64,000 nucleotides of DNA from Topomyia yanbarensis (GCF_030247195.1 NC_080672.1:27907906-27971905), one strand, 5' to 3'. Counted from the first letter of the stretch, positions 34,408 through 45,924 are shown. Numbers and translations: made by a program. The notes: generated by a model not told the origin, from the sequence alone.

Positions 34408-34875
34408 TACTGTATCGATTTTGTTGGCTATTTTCGGCAAATTTGAGACTAAGAGAAACGAAAGCAATGAAATTGAAAGACGGATAGGTATTCTAGAGCG
34501 AATCAGTTATAAACTTAGAACGGAAAACTAGAACTGGGCAGGCTCATATGGGCATGATCGAAAGGAAATGTGGAATTTTTTGCCTTCTGCAGAGTAGCAG
34601 ACGCCGGCGTCGGCGGTAAAACATGATGATGAGTTATGTTCTACCATAGACCATGCGGTAGACTTGGGTGAAACGCCCAACTCCTACTCTGCAGAAGGCG
34701 AAAAATTCTTCACATTTCCTTTCGATCATGCCCATATGAGCCTGCCTAGTTCTAGTTTTCCGTTCTAAGTTTATAACTGATTCGCTCTAGAATACCTATC
34801 CGTCTTTCAATTTCATTGCTTTCGTTTCTCTTAGTCTCAAATTTGCCGAAAATAGCCAACAAAATCGATACAGTA
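34408..34875. repeat. 468-bp near-perfect palindrome (about 190-bp arms, 85-bp loop)
   Basis: The left arm (34408-34597) starts TACTGTATCGATTTTGTTGG and the right arm (34683-34875) is its inverse. I saw only scattered mismatches. The sequence is absent from the otherwise matching copy B, so it is a later insertion. The TA at each outer end may be its target duplication, which would make it a foldback Tc1/mariner-type MITE. Arms this similar imply a recent arrival. Confidence 0.85.
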
Positions 34876-34915
34876 GAACCTTGCGGCAATTAAAACATAG
34901 TAACATATTATTTTT

Positions 34916-35060
34916 TTGCACAGTGGTAACTACAAACGAAAAACACAAAAACGTGATGAATATAGTATTCGTCGAGCAATTGCTCCGATGCAAATGGGAA
35001 CATCTTTACGTTCTACTGCTGGTGATTTTGACATTCCAAGATGGACATTGAATTTCATTT
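34916..35060 (+). pseudogene. Psq/CENP-B-type helix-turn-helix remnant of a transposase (copy A)
   Basis: The reading NYKRKTQKRDEYSIRRAIAP, then MQMGTSLRSTAGDFDIPRWT matches the N-terminal HTH of pogo/Tigger-type transposases and Pipsqueak proteins (NYKRKT...A...G.S.R.AA..F.IPR.TL). The rest of the transposase is gone. The same segment survives in copy B. Confidence 0.65.
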
Positions 35061-35379
35061 TCGTCATGTTACAATTCAATAACATTACATTCATTGATAT
35101 ATCATTGAAAAATCATACAATTTGGGTAATATCTGTACTAAATCAACCAAAAACATAGGCGGTCGGGTTTACCCCACCATTTTTAAAAACACCAAAAATT
35201 CACGTTTTTGTAAAACGCTTGTATCTCAAAGTTTTCCCAAAGTACGAATAAAACTCTATACATAGAAAGTTTCCCAGAAGTCTTGCCTTTAATTTGGTAT
35301 ATACGACTTGATCCGATGTAAAATGAGCATTTTACAGCTAAAACCATTTAGTAGGTCGAATTCACCCCACCTTACCCTA

Positions 35380-35610
35380 CTTATTTACCATTAATTAATG
35401 AATTAATCGTACCTTAATTGATCCAATCCGATCTTCCCGATTACCCACTATTCTATCATATACGCCAGTTCTGCATCCATTCCTCGACCCAGCTGTCACA
35501 AATATCCAGACGAACTTATACACAGATAGAGATACGGCAACCACGTAACAATTTTACATTAGCACTAAAAACTACAATTACTACAACACAATAGGCTTCT
35601 ACCTAGAGGT
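35380..35610 (-). mobile_element. Retroposon copy III, remaining 5'-side fragment
   Basis: From CCAATCCGATCTTCCCGA through TATCATATACGCCAGTTCTGC to ATAGGCTTCTACCTAG this matches the middle of copies I and II. It ends near 35610, so the copy is 5'-truncated, as LINE-type insertions often are. Confidence 0.65.
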
Positions 35611-36690
35611 GTGCGCCACGCCGCCGCGCCGCGCCGACGATATTTATTTTTTCGTTTTTCTTTCTTTAAATTATGCCGCCATTGAATGTTCTTTATGTTT
35701 TTGCCTTTATCAATAGGAAAGTATTGCAATTGCTCTGATTTTAATTTATTACACTCCCAATTTGCCACAATTTTTGCAATTTGTACAAGGTTTGAATTAT
35801 GCTTTTTTTAAAAAAAATAATGCTCCAAATATATAAATAAAGGGGCCTCGCCAAAATCACCTGCATCAGATTTTCCCAGTGTTTCAAAAATCGCTCCAAT
35901 CAGCATGCGCTAAAAAACCATAGTTTGACAAATCATTAAAATCCAGGATTTCATCACTCATGGTTTTTTGGCTACTGTGGAGTGAAAACCGCTAAGGAGT
36001 GAAAACAGGTTACTAGATTACAATTGCAGCATACCGTTTAAAAGCCCGAGCTCAATTCAGATTTGTAATTTTCATTTTATCAAGAACAAAAGTAAAACAG
36101 AACCTTGGTACAGTTCATGGCTAAATCTTCTTTTTCGATAGACTTCGCAGGATAGCATTCAATGGTTAGCGTAAACGGCTATTACAGTAATAAATAGTAC
36201 ACCGGTTTTGCATCCTTCCACTATGCATTTGAACTTTTGGATTTCATCACTCCAGTAGAAATATTTTTACACCGGATTTGAGATATGTTTCCCCGTGATT
36301 ATTGTTATAATAATATATTTGTTAATGAAAATTAAATTGAATATAAAGGACTTTCTTCAGTATATACATACTACTGGGATAATTGAGAAATTAAACGTAC
36401 AAATCTTGAAGACTTGTTAGCAGAGTTTGAAATTAAATTCGGTCTATAAGCAGCGACAGAACAAGAATCACAAACCAGAGTGGACAGGAGGAGTCAATAC
36501 CTGGAGTGAAAACCTAAGAGTCAATACCTACTTGGATTGCTTTGATTCTTTACTCACTCCCAGAAACGTGCATAACAATGATTGGTTTCCACCGCTCCTT
36601 TGGAAACAGGCTCCTTGGTGTGAAATGTGTGGATTATTTGAAACACTGATCGAATACAGCGAAATACATTATTAAACACATTTTTTTTAA
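35611..36690. other. AT-rich spacer between retroposon copy III and peptide gene copy 2
   Basis: No element ends, RNA gene or recognisable reading frame were seen. A compact GC-rich run (GCCGCCGCGCCGCGCCG) lies near 35620. Confidence 0.4.
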
Positions 36691-36699
36691 ATTTGCGAT

Positions 36700-36705
36700 T
36701 TTATT
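36700..36705 (-). terminator. Poly(A) signal AATAAA, copy 2
   Basis: AATAAAATCGCAAA on the minus strand corresponds to the signal of copy 1. Confidence 0.7.
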
Positions 36706-36805
36706 CAACTGCATGATCGACACCTGACCTAACGAGAATTGACACATCCGTTTAACACGATCAAGAGAAGCTCGTGACAAGGAACATACTATCGACACGA
36801 ATGGT

Positions 36806-37090
36806 TTATCCCCTGCAGAAGAAAAAAAAACCATATAACATACATCTAAACCCATCGACAGAGAGTTCAACTCAATCTTACAAGCTCAGAATTCCTCCAG
36901 CGATCTGACCAAGCGAATCTTTGTTGCTCTTCACCCAGTTCCATGCCTTTCCCAGCCATCCATTGGCCAGTTCCGGATTATTCTCGATGGCTTCCCCAAT
37001 GGCAGCCAGCTGGGTGGCGATCTCCTCACTGGGAGCGGGCATAGCGTAGGCTACGGCCAACAGCATTGCAAGAACAAGAACGAATTTCAT
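36806..37090 (-). CDS. Small secreted amphipathic peptide precursor, copy 2 (two exons, amidation-type C-terminus)
   Basis: Coding is the complement of 36882-37090 joined to 36806-36812, giving 71 residues. The protein is identical to copy 1 except residue 21 (Ser instead of Asn), just after MPAP. Twelve codons differ between the copies and eleven are synonymous, including a TCC/AGC serine switch. That pattern indicates selection on the protein rather than a very recent duplication. The donor over the unspliced stop, the acceptor and the terminal Gly codon are all kept. Copy 2 converges on copy 1 across about 4.4 kb that includes retroposon copy III. Duplication similarity runs from about 37291 to 36690. 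Both copies have intact promoters, so both are probably expressed. Confidence 0.85.
36813..36881 (-). other. 69-bp intron of copy 2
   Basis: Donor CTT|GTAAGA and acceptor TTTTTTTTCTTCTGCAG, in the same phase as copy 1. The intron middle has diverged much more than the exons. Confidence 0.8.
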
Positions 37091-37135
37091 TTTGGTTGAT
37101 TGGAGCTGTACTTTCAGTATGAGAACTGGAACAAT

Positions 37136-37172
37136 GAATGATGAACCGTGATTGATGGAGTAGGGTTTTATA
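37136..37172 (-). promoter_or_regulatory. Core promoter of secreted-peptide gene copy 2
   Basis: On the minus strand TATAAAA (37172-37166) is followed about 30 bp later by TCATTC (37141-37136). The flanking ACCGTTACCTATAAAACCC and GGTTCATCATTCATTGTTCC are shared with copy 1. Confidence 0.8.
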
Positions 37173-37639
37173 GGTAACGGTAGCATATGTTTGAACAAGT
37201 GTTTTCGACAGATTTTGAAAAGTTGTTTTACGTGTCTGACGAATAGATGAGTTTGAACAAGTTTTAGTGATTTATCTACGCTGTGACATCAATTGATGCT
37301 GGGTGTTAGAATATAAACGATAAAAAGTTTGTAACCATGCCAAATTTTTACTATTGACATCAACAGCACAGGAGTTTTAAATGCCCGTAACATGAATTGC
37401 AAACTAAAATTTGCATTTATTGAATCAAAATCAGTATATTATCAGTCATATGTCTAAGTAGATAATTTCAAATTTATTTCTATAATACAGCCCTAATCAG
37501 TCAAATTTGCACCATACAGAACTAGTGTATGGTTCTCTCACTAGTACAGTAGTACTCTCGGTGCTCTCCCAGTAGTGAACCGGGCGAAAAACGAAACACG
37601 AGCAAAATAAAAATATTGATCTCATTCTCTATTTCTGTC

Positions 37640-38770
37640 ATTAAATATCATGAAGCGATCTAGCTTGGGTGTATTCCTAGATATTAAGGGTGCTTTTGAC
37701 AATGTGTTCTTTCAGTCAGCGATGCACGGTCGTGGAGTATCTACATGTATCTCGGGTTGGATAAACGCAATGCTTAGTAACCGCACTCGTCACTGCGACA
37801 GGCAGAGATAATGAAGTTGAGTATTTACGGTTGTCCTCAGGGTGTTTACTGTGGTTATCAAAAACTTGTTGAGGAATCTTAATGAGCTTGAATTTCCAAC
37901 CTAAAGCTTTGCTGACGATTACCACATACTAATTGCTGGACTTTGCAACTAGCTTTAGGAGCTGTGATAAGCTAAATTATCAGTTAATCCAAACAAAACT
38001 TCAATGGTTCTTTTCACGAAGAAGCGAATAACAACCGGGGTTCGTCCCTTACACTTCATCAATTCTGAGCTACTATGTGCAGATTGTGTGTCTGCTCACA
38101 TTAAACTCAAAGTTAAAAAAGCGTGCATGGACTTCGGGCAGTAAATACGAACTTTTGGAAAGGCCTGGGATCTCAAACGCAAATAGACCTACTGAATTTA
38201 CACGACAATTTTATGTCCAATACTGTCTTTGGAACAGTAACCATGTTGATCATATTACATCCGTACACGACTGTGGTCACAAATGATTACATGGGGTGAA
38301 GAAATTGTTGCTCCCAGCGATATTTCACTCACATGTAATCTTTCTTACATTCGATGTGAAAATTGCTTCTCAAGAGGAAACGCAAGTGGCCTGTTCCACT
38401 GAAGGATATCTGATGCAGGGACTTGCTGGTGATGGTGTCTACTGTCGTAAAATGGGATTGGAACAGTCTCATTCGCTATGTAGATTCCAAGATATTCCAA
38501 ACAGAGATATTCGCGATTATATGCGGCGTACAACCGGCGCTTCAACAGAACTTGTGCGGCAAAGTTATAAACTTCTGCCCGGATAGACCCTTAGCTCGGA
38601 CAAATCACGATCCAAGCTAGTTATTGCATGCCGAATTCAAATGGAAGGACATAGCATTGACAACACCATCAACCTAGTTTGGGTTCCTGGAATTCCGGTA
38701 TTACTGGATTGGGCCAACGAATTGCCCAGAACAAACGCTTCCCGCGCGAATTCTCATGGGTTCAGAAACC
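37640..38770 (+). pseudogene. LINE reverse transcriptase and RNase H relic (I/Loa-like)
   Basis: The reading SLGVFLDIKGAFDNV carries the first RT aspartate. SFADDYHILIAG near 37905 is the catalytic FADD box, and LSVNPNKTSMVLFTKKR follows. After weaker sequence, SKLVIACRIQMEGHSID and INLVWVPG near 38680, then WANELPRTN, fit the end of an LINE-encoded RNase H (LVWVPGHSGIxGNExADELA) with the histidine region lost. RT followed by RNase H points to I- or Loa-type LINEs. Several stops and frameshifts are present. Confidence 0.75.
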
Positions 38771-38990
38771 ATAAAACCCCTTAAAAAGACCATAACTATG
38801 GTCCGCGATAAGTTTCACAACCACCAAAACACCATAAAATGGTCTCAATAACCCATAGATATACCAAAATATGGTTCTTATATGAGATAAGCCGGACCAT
38901 GGCGATGGTGCTTTCATGGGCTGTACACATTTAAAACGTTATCAAAACACCATACAGTGGACCATGACCATGGGGGTATTATGGGCTTTT
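38767..38990. mobile_element. Small MITE-like element with inverted ends
   Basis: AACCATAAAACCCCTT at the left mirrors GGGGGTATTATGGGCTTTT at the right. Internal ACCATAACTATGGTCC and GGACCATGACCATGG blocks pair across. It is about 220 bp long and lies at the end of the RNase H relic. The target duplication is unclear. Confidence 0.45.
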
Positions 38991-40900
38991 CGTTTGCTCA
39001 GATTTGCCAATTTCAACAAGTTGGACAAGAGAAAAGATATGGTCCTGGACTTCAACCGAGCACTGCAACTATTGGTGCAATTTACAAGTTTAAGGAACCC
39101 TCCTTAACTCGATTTCTTTCATAATCGCTTTATTGGCAATCAACCTCTAGAATAGTCTCCCGCAATCTCGGTGATCACGCTCAACTTCTTTACTTTTAAA
39201 CAGCCATGCATTCCTCGAGCGTATTTGCTGTAATACACACAAATTGCAATTTATCGGCAACTTTAATAGCGTTTTTTTCTCGTAACGGCATTTTTCCAAT
39301 TAGCTCACACGATAACGATTTATGAGAATGCATAATATGTGTAGCCTTTCGACGAACCACGGAAAACTGAATAAAAAAAATTTCTCCGCAATATTTTGAA
39401 GAAAAGTAAACGAATTTTACATTAAAATATAAGATCTTTCGGGTTTTATGATGCCATTTTCCGAAATTCAAACATTTTTCTATTTCTTTATTCATCGAGG
39501 AACTACAAGTCTAAGCTTCATAAATCTTACCGAATATTTCTGTTTCGGACAATTTTATCAAAAGTTTTCATGTCCACCGTGGCACTCTTCGACATGAAAA
39601 TGGTTGCACATCTACTCTTGGAACGCTCGTATGTGTGACTCTGCGTGACTGAAAAATACTTTTTTTTTCATACATAATGAATGCATAAATAAATTTTTAC
39701 ATTACACAAGAGGTACATTGTTGCCTCGCCTTCAAAATCGTAAAACAAAATTACTTTCGTTTAATTTCAAAAATTAGATTTTTCTTCTTTGCATTTTTGA
39801 AAGGTAAATGGGTTTTCGATCCGTGCATCAAAAAAGATTCCACAGATCATTGTTCGAAGCGGCGCCCTGTCCACCACGCACGCCTCAGGTAGAAACCTTT
39901 TCATGGCATTATGCATGTTCCCGGAATGCTTCGCGTTGCATTGTACATGTGTATAGGTCTTGAGAATATATTTCACGGCTTGATCTGTAGAAGGCACGAC
40001 TGCTGCGTTAAAAAACAAAAAAAATGGTCAAAATTGTTGAAATCACATTTTAGTCCGCCATATTGGAATCGCCATTTTATTTTTTGAATTTGGATACGTA
40101 TTAGCTCAAATTCGTATTTAAAAATCGTGAAACCTTTTTTTCTCGATTATGGCTGAAATACCACTTATTTTCAGTGGGGGTCCGTCATATTGGATCAGCT
40201 ATACTGATAATTTCGGAAAACTGCCTTCAGATCCGTAATCAGCGATGTCCAAAACCGATAATTGATTTTTTAAAGCTCAATCTAATTTGAAAACGGTTCA
40301 ATTTAAAGACTTCATCTTTCGACCACTCGAAAGAAAACCTTTTTTCATTGGAGGAATGACATATAAAATCAACAAATTCTTTGTAATCATTATTTTAGGG
40401 CAAAAAAATATATCTCATATATTGAGATCGCACCATTTCGTCAAATTTTAAGTATTTTACCTGTTCTTAGGTAATTCCACCAGTAAATTCAGTGTACTTC
40501 GAGCCTTATTACAAGTCTGTCTATGGCAAGGTATATGCTGGTGAACTCGAGTGATTCGTAGTTATGCTGCCTAAGCTCGACCCTCATCAGCAGAAGACAA
40601 AAGGTAAGCCCGTACGATATTAAGCCTGTTCTAATGACCCTGCCACTTGTAGTTTTCCGATCTGTTTACTTCACATCCTTGCTCTCACATGAGTACTATG
40701 GCTCTAATTTTCATAACTTTCCCTACCCAGTAATCTCTAGCTAATTGAATGTCGTTAAAATGTAAAAAGAAAATGTGACTAACATAGTCGAAATAAAAAA
40801 AGGAAAGAAATATTCAGTAGTTTTAATTAGATTTTTAAATAATGATTAACAGATAAGTTCAGTAAAATTGAGATACTGCAAGAAACATCTGAAATGCAAA
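38991..40900. other. AT-rich stretch without recognisable gene
   Basis: CCGCCATATTGGAATCGCCA-like and GGTCCGTCATATTGG-like motifs at 40.05-40.2 kb suggest further decayed repeats, but no ends or coding domains were resolved. Confidence 0.4.
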
Positions 40901-40919
40901 TAATACGCTATTTTACAGC

Positions 40920-41170
40920 ATATGCAAATGCTTAGTGGATATCTGGGTTAGGAATGCTGAAAAGAGTGTCTATTGTGGGGAAAGTCCACCATGGTTCGCG
41001 AAGAATCTGAAGCGTTCGCTTGAAAGTGGCTCTTGTCAGTCTTTTGCAAAAAAAGCTGAAAAGAGCTACACCATTCACCACGACAAAATATTATGATATC
41101 TTGGCTCAGGAAGAGCGCTAGTCTGACATCCCCTCGTTACTGCGCCTAAAAACTATAAGCAGCTGAGATT
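40920..41170 (+). pseudogene. Possible Jockey-like ORF1 C-terminal fragment
   Basis: The stretch CTACACCATTCACCACGACAA, with an EEERS/SD-like acidic reading after it, matches the end of the Jockey-like ORF1 at 43.95-44.02 kb, which reads FDLLIQEDYDSDD. It is much decayed and the call rests mainly on that match. Confidence 0.4.
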
Positions 41171-41420
41171 CCTTAACAAGGTTAAAATTTTGCTCTTGGG
41201 GAGTAACCAAATATAACAGCTCGAGGAAGCACTGATACAAATGTCTTCAATTCTTATGAAAAGACATGGAGTTGTCTTATCGATTCTTTCTATTTCGCCT
41301 TTGGCGGGGACCAACCGCACGGTACGGGCCTGAGTGTTTGTGACAGAACAAATCAGTGAAGAAATGGACTCTCTGTAGTTTAGAATAGTCTAGATAATAG
41401 TTTTTTTTACAATGTCTATA

Positions 41421-42358
41421 GGGTAAGGTGGGGCAAATCCGACCGTTGGGTAAACCCGACCCCCCTCTGTTATCGAAAATCGGAAGCACTACCAGAACTA
41501 ATATCAATGTTGTCGTGTAGAGCATCGAAAATAATCATAATGGTGGCATGACAGCATTTTATTAGTCTACATTGAGATGCTCAAACGACAATAAGTGTGT
41601 TTTTACAACTTTTGATTTGATTTTTGGGCATTATTGACTTCAAAATATTTCTGATTGTTAAAGTGATAGCATAAAAAATATAAGTGGATTTAAATTCTTT
41701 GATTTAAGTCCTACAAAGTGCATAGATTAATTTAGTACAACTTTTTTCATATTTTTTTTAATCGCGTCGTTACGAAAAATGACGCGGTGGGGCAAATCCG
41801 GCCTGTAAATAGTGGGGTAAATCCGACCGCTTTTTTGCTAAGAAAATGTTTATTTATCAATTTGAAAAATATTTTTATTATCATTATTTATTATTTTTTT
41901 GCACAATGGTTCATAATTACAAACGAAAAACACAAAAACGTGATGAATATAGTATTCATCGAGCAATTGCTCCAATGCAAATGGGAATATCTTTACGTGC
42001 TACTGCTAGTGATTTTGACATTCCAAGATTGACATTGAATTCCATTTTCTTCATGTTACAATTGAATAACGTAACATTCATCATTCAACAACCATAAAAT
42101 TTGGGTAAAATCTGTACTAAATCAATTAAAAACAAAGGCGGTCGGGTTTATCCCACCTTTTTTGAAAACAGCAAAAATGAACTTTTTCGTAAAACGCTTG
42201 TATCTCCCAATTTTCTAAAAATACGAAAAAATTCTATATATAGAAAGTTGCCCAGAAGTCTCACCTTTAATTTGGTATATAAAACGACTTGATCCGATGT
42301 AAAATGAGTACTTTACAGCAAAAACCATTTACTAGGTCGGATTTGCCCCACCTTACCC
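41421..42358. mobile_element. pogo-like non-autonomous element, copy B (938 bp)
   Basis: The ends are GGGTAAGGTGGGGCAAATCC and the inverse, finishing CCACCTTACCC. TA stands on the left flank; the right flank is AA, probably a mutated TA. The body is collinear with copy A minus its palindromic insert. The reading MHNYKRKTQKRDEYSIHRAI, then QMGISLRATASDFDIPRL (about 41905-42030) retains the transposase HTH. GTGGGGTAAATCCGACCGC-type motifs recur inside near both ends. Confidence 0.8.
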
Positions 42359-42409
42359 AATAATTTCTACAATTATAATTCTACAAATATATTACAACAA
42401 TATAGTCGT

Positions 42410-42650
42410 CGGAATTGACTACTACTTCACCACCATGGGCTGTTAGGCCCAATACAAAGCTGATTCAGATATCTCTTCATTAAAAGTTTAATTACTTCTC
42501 CTAAGGAAGTTGGATTGATTTGCAGTCTTCAACAAAGTTGTGTGCAATAAAATTATCGTTTTCAATTTAACTGATACATTCTTAATAAACCGATGCATAC
42601 AGCGCCACCTAGCGCAAGTTGGTGGGCATTTTTCATGTAAACTGTCAAAA
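42410..42650. repeat. Dispersed repeat, same family as 5.7 and 21.8 kb
   Basis: Carries GGCCCAATACAAAGCTGATTC, AAAAGTTTAATTACTTCTCC, TTCAACAAAGTTGTG and CAGCGCCACCTAGCGC in the same order as 5.85-6.05 kb. Sequence at 42720-42840 is also similar to 51830-51920. Confidence 0.6.
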
Positions 42651-43540
42651 AATCCCATACAAACTTCAAAGACGTTGATCCGGCAGCTTGGAGCAGAGGT
42701 GTGGTTCGATTGAGGTAATTTTTTTGTTACTCTAATGGGATACCCTCCTTCGATAGCTGGCTAGCGCTACCTGTGCTAGTGGGACATTAAAGTGAAAACA
42801 TATACATTGAGGAATGGAAACAAGGAGATACCGTAAACCAGGGTATCTGTGAGATTTTAACAGATAAGATGATTCCTCCTTTCAGACCCTAACCGATGGA
42901 AAATTGAACATCCATCAGAAAAAATTTAACATTTTTTTTATTTAACTTCTTTAAGCTTTAACTTTAAATTTTAAAAAAAATCAGAAAATTTTTCGAAAGC
43001 GCGTGAAAAATTGAAATTTTTCAGATCGTTTCAGACAAAGCCATCAAGAAAAATAACCTTTTATGAAATTATAAGTATAACTTCAACGCAGAGTATTTTC
43101 CCGGGAGACGTTGTGAAATCAGCTGACACTAGGTGTTTAAAGGCGACGGTCGGAGCATTCTTATGGGGGACTGTACGTGCAGATTAATTTGCTGAGCAAA
43201 CAATTTATTGGAACATTCAATCCGCCTCTATCATAGAAAAATCCGAAGAATTTATTTGAATATTTGTTCCTTCATCAACCGGTATAAAAACATCGAAAAA
43301 AAAATTCCAAAAGATTCGCTCGCGGTTGACTGTCACTTATTTCGTGTAAAAATTCCAGTCGCAAATCATTCCTGAAATCAGTTGACGCTTTGTGATTGAA
43401 GGTAACGTACGGAGCATCTATTCAGGAGGCTGTATATCAAGAAAATCATACACATTGAACTCAGTCGAACCAACTAGGAAAATATCCCCAAAGTTTGCCG
43501 AGATGAGCTCAGAAATATGATATTTTGTCTATAGTATTAT
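42651..43540. other. No gene seen
   Basis: AT-rich sequence with poly(A)/poly(T) runs and no reading frame or element boundary that I could support. Confidence 0.35.
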
Positions 43541-43544
43541 AACT

Positions 43545-44085
43545 GGCGCCAAGTATTTTATGAAGGACTACCGCGTCTACATTCCTGTCCACAAAGTTAA
43601 GATCGACGGTGTGATCAATGCTTCGGAATCGTCACGCGTGCATCTACTGTAGCACGGGATTGGCTGTTTTAAGCACCCTTGGCTCCAAGACTTTGAACGG
43701 CAATCGCATTGGACGGGACAAAATGCCATGTGCAGTCAAACTAGTATCGGGTGACCTTTGGTGGGTACGTCTTGTTCGACTACGTTCGCCGACATGTTCG
43801 GCTATTTGTACCGCGCATCGTGCAATATAAGCAAATGGGCTTTATTTAGGATGACTTGTGCATTGGAAATACTGAAAAGTTTGCCTATTGTGGACGGAGT
43901 TCACGTGTTCTCTTAGCATGCCCAATTCAAATGTTCCTTTGAAAGACACAACGCCATTCACCACGACAAACCATTTTGATCTCCTGATACAAGAAGATTA
44001 CGACTCTGACGATACCCTTGTGAGGCAAATGAAATTCATTGTGAAAGCTAAAGATTTTCTATTGAGGGGTCGACAAATGTAATAG
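43545..44085 (+). pseudogene. Jockey-like LINE ORF1 (gag-like) relic
   Basis: YFMKDYRVYIPVHKVKIDGVI near 43553-43615 is the conserved VYIPxxxVEIDGV segment before the zinc knuckles. HGIGCFKHPW follows near 43655 and a degraded VRL...CTN knuckle region near 43770-43830. The C-terminal KPFDLLIQEDYDSDDTL is near 43965-44025. Stops and frameshifts are frequent. A close relative, YFMKDPR...YIPIQEVEIDGVV, lies inverted at 63.2 kb. Confidence 0.7.
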
Positions 44086-44856
44086 CTCGAGGAAGCGTTG
44101 ACACAAAGCCGAAGCAAACAACAAATGGTCTAAGAAATTTGAGCTCAAATGATGAGTTTCCACAGCTTCTAGGAACAGCAAATCTTAAATGACTCAACAT
44201 TAAAACCAAAGATTTAACTTAGTGTTGAACTGGCTACTTTGTGTTACTGCGGAATTCCAGCCGACACCGAGGAGATGAGTTATAAGGTTTGTAATAATTT
44301 TCGCATGGACGTGACATCCTAATTCGGATTTATTTTATAAATTAGATCAAGAATTTTAGCGCCCCCAACCCCTTAAATTGGCGCCCTTGGCGGGGCCCAA
44401 CCCGGCCAACCATAGGCTACGGGCCTGGACACAAGTCATCTGCATCTTTCCAGGCAATTATGCTATCTTTCAAGGCTTCTCGATCAGTGTTACAAATATT
44501 CAAATTATTCATATTCAGCCGCATTCATTTTCAATATTCAGTGACGCAGCTGAAAACGTCAAACGAACAAACCGCCCATTCATCCATGCAGATTTTCATT
44601 CGTCTCCGATTTATTACACGAGGCGAACGTGCAACAACGAATAAAACGCATCAAAGTGGGCCCTGACACAATGTAAGCAATGATAATTGTTGTTTTATAT
44701 GCTTTACCGGCATTTGATATAGCATATGCCTAGATGATAATTGGAATGAATATTATTGTAGGCGACATTCAACTGAATGAATTACATGGATTTTTGAATG
44801 AATATTTTTTTCTATTGAATACTTTACGCTGACGTCACAAATGAACTCGAGTGTTC

Positions 44857-45010
44857 ATTTTTGACAGTTCGCTTGTACTGTTTACATGAACTTAGAAAAA
44901 TTCTTTGCGATTTGCTTCGAGCGAATTTAGTCGTCCACAAAAATTTTCTAAGTCTGTAAAGTATGTAAGTCTTTCTAAGTATGTAAACAGTACAAGTGAA
45001 CCGTCAAAAA
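44857..45010. mobile_element. Small MITE, about 154 bp, with ~30-bp inverted ends
   Basis: TTTTGACAGTTCGCTTGTAC at the left pairs with GTACAAGTGAACCGTCAAAA at the right, and TACTGTTTACAT pairs with ATGTAAACAGTA. It is non-coding. Confidence 0.65.
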
Positions 45011-45227
45011 AGTGAGGTTAACTGTGTCAGTAAAAAACTTAATTCACCACGAATCGCATCAGGTCCATATTCAGTCTTCTAAAAAGAGCTTCGATTATTT
45101 ATAACTCTGGTTTCGGTATTGGGTCACGAAATTACCTGCAGATATGCAATTTACACAATATTTCGAATGATACAAAGATTCTGCTGATCAAAATTACCCT
45201 GAAAACAACGAATTAAAATTTACGGCG

Positions 45228-45345
45228 AATAGGGTTGCCACCCCTCCGGGTTTGACCCGGAGACTCCGGTTTTTGGAGACGATCTCCGGCCCTCCGGGAT
45301 TTACACCAATTTCTCCGGGTCTAGTGAGACGATGAATAATTTTAA
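45228..45345 (+). mobile_element. Probable hAT-type terminal fragment
   Basis: TAGGGTTGCCACCCCTCCGG followed by repeated CTCCGGGTTT-like motifs resembles the end of a hAT element with subterminal repeats. No opposite end was found within reach, so it may be truncated. Confidence 0.4.
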
Positions 45346-45403
45346 GTGAACTGAAACGAGTCCTTCTGGCGTTAATATTGGCGGCACCTTCAGCGGCCAT
45401 TAA

Positions 45404-45924
45404 CCCATTCATGCCCATGTTGTTTGTGGAGAACAACGTTTTTAAACAGCTATAACTTTTGATTGATGCGAGAATTGCTCACAAAAACAAGTAAAGCTCA
45501 TTACTGTGATTACTGCGTTTAATTTGAGTATTAACAGTTACAAGGATCAGCTCTAGAACTCTAAAGTTATTGCCATTAGTCTGATTGGATTCCGATGGAG
45601 CAATGCTGCCAGGGACAGTTTACGTTGACGACGGAAAATGATTTTTTCATATATCTTCGTTATGGTGCAATATTATTGAAAACTGATAAAACTTATCAAT
45701 TTAGACTGTCGTTGGCTACATTTTCCACGTAATTGGACTATTGTAATTATTCTAGGAGAATTGTATTGAGAATTAGAAGGTAAAAATTGACCAGCTTGTG
45801 GCACTGCCATGGTAGTACCTATCTTTATGAAAATAGGCCTTTCGTGTTTCTTGACCCCACCGTTTTCAAGGAAAAATAGTTTTGAAACCCTACATACACT
45901 AGAAAAAAGTTGGGCATGAAAGGG
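45404..45924. mobile_element. TTAA-type MITE, 521 bp
   Basis: The ends are CCCATTCATGCCCA and the inverse TGGGCATGAAAGGG. TTAA stands at 45400-45403, and TTAG (one change) at 45925-45928. A fragment similar to its left end appears near 31168. Confidence 0.7.

Larger units (their letters stand above)
33951..35377. mobile_element. pogo-like non-autonomous element, copy A (with internal hairpin)
   Basis: The ends are (T)GGTAAGGTGGGGCAAATCC and the inverse ...CCCCACCTTACCC. TA stands on both sides (33949-33950 and 35378-35379), as for Tc1/mariner/pogo elements. It is about 490 bp longer than copy B at 41.42 kb because of an inserted 468-bp palindrome. Near 34925-35050 it retains a helix-turn-helix reading (see separate entry). 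No DDE domain remains. Confidence 0.8.

Noticed and set aside
37091..37198. N-terminal extension of the peptide ORF of copy 2
   Set aside because: Same reason as copy 1; it covers the TATA box and leader on the minus strand.
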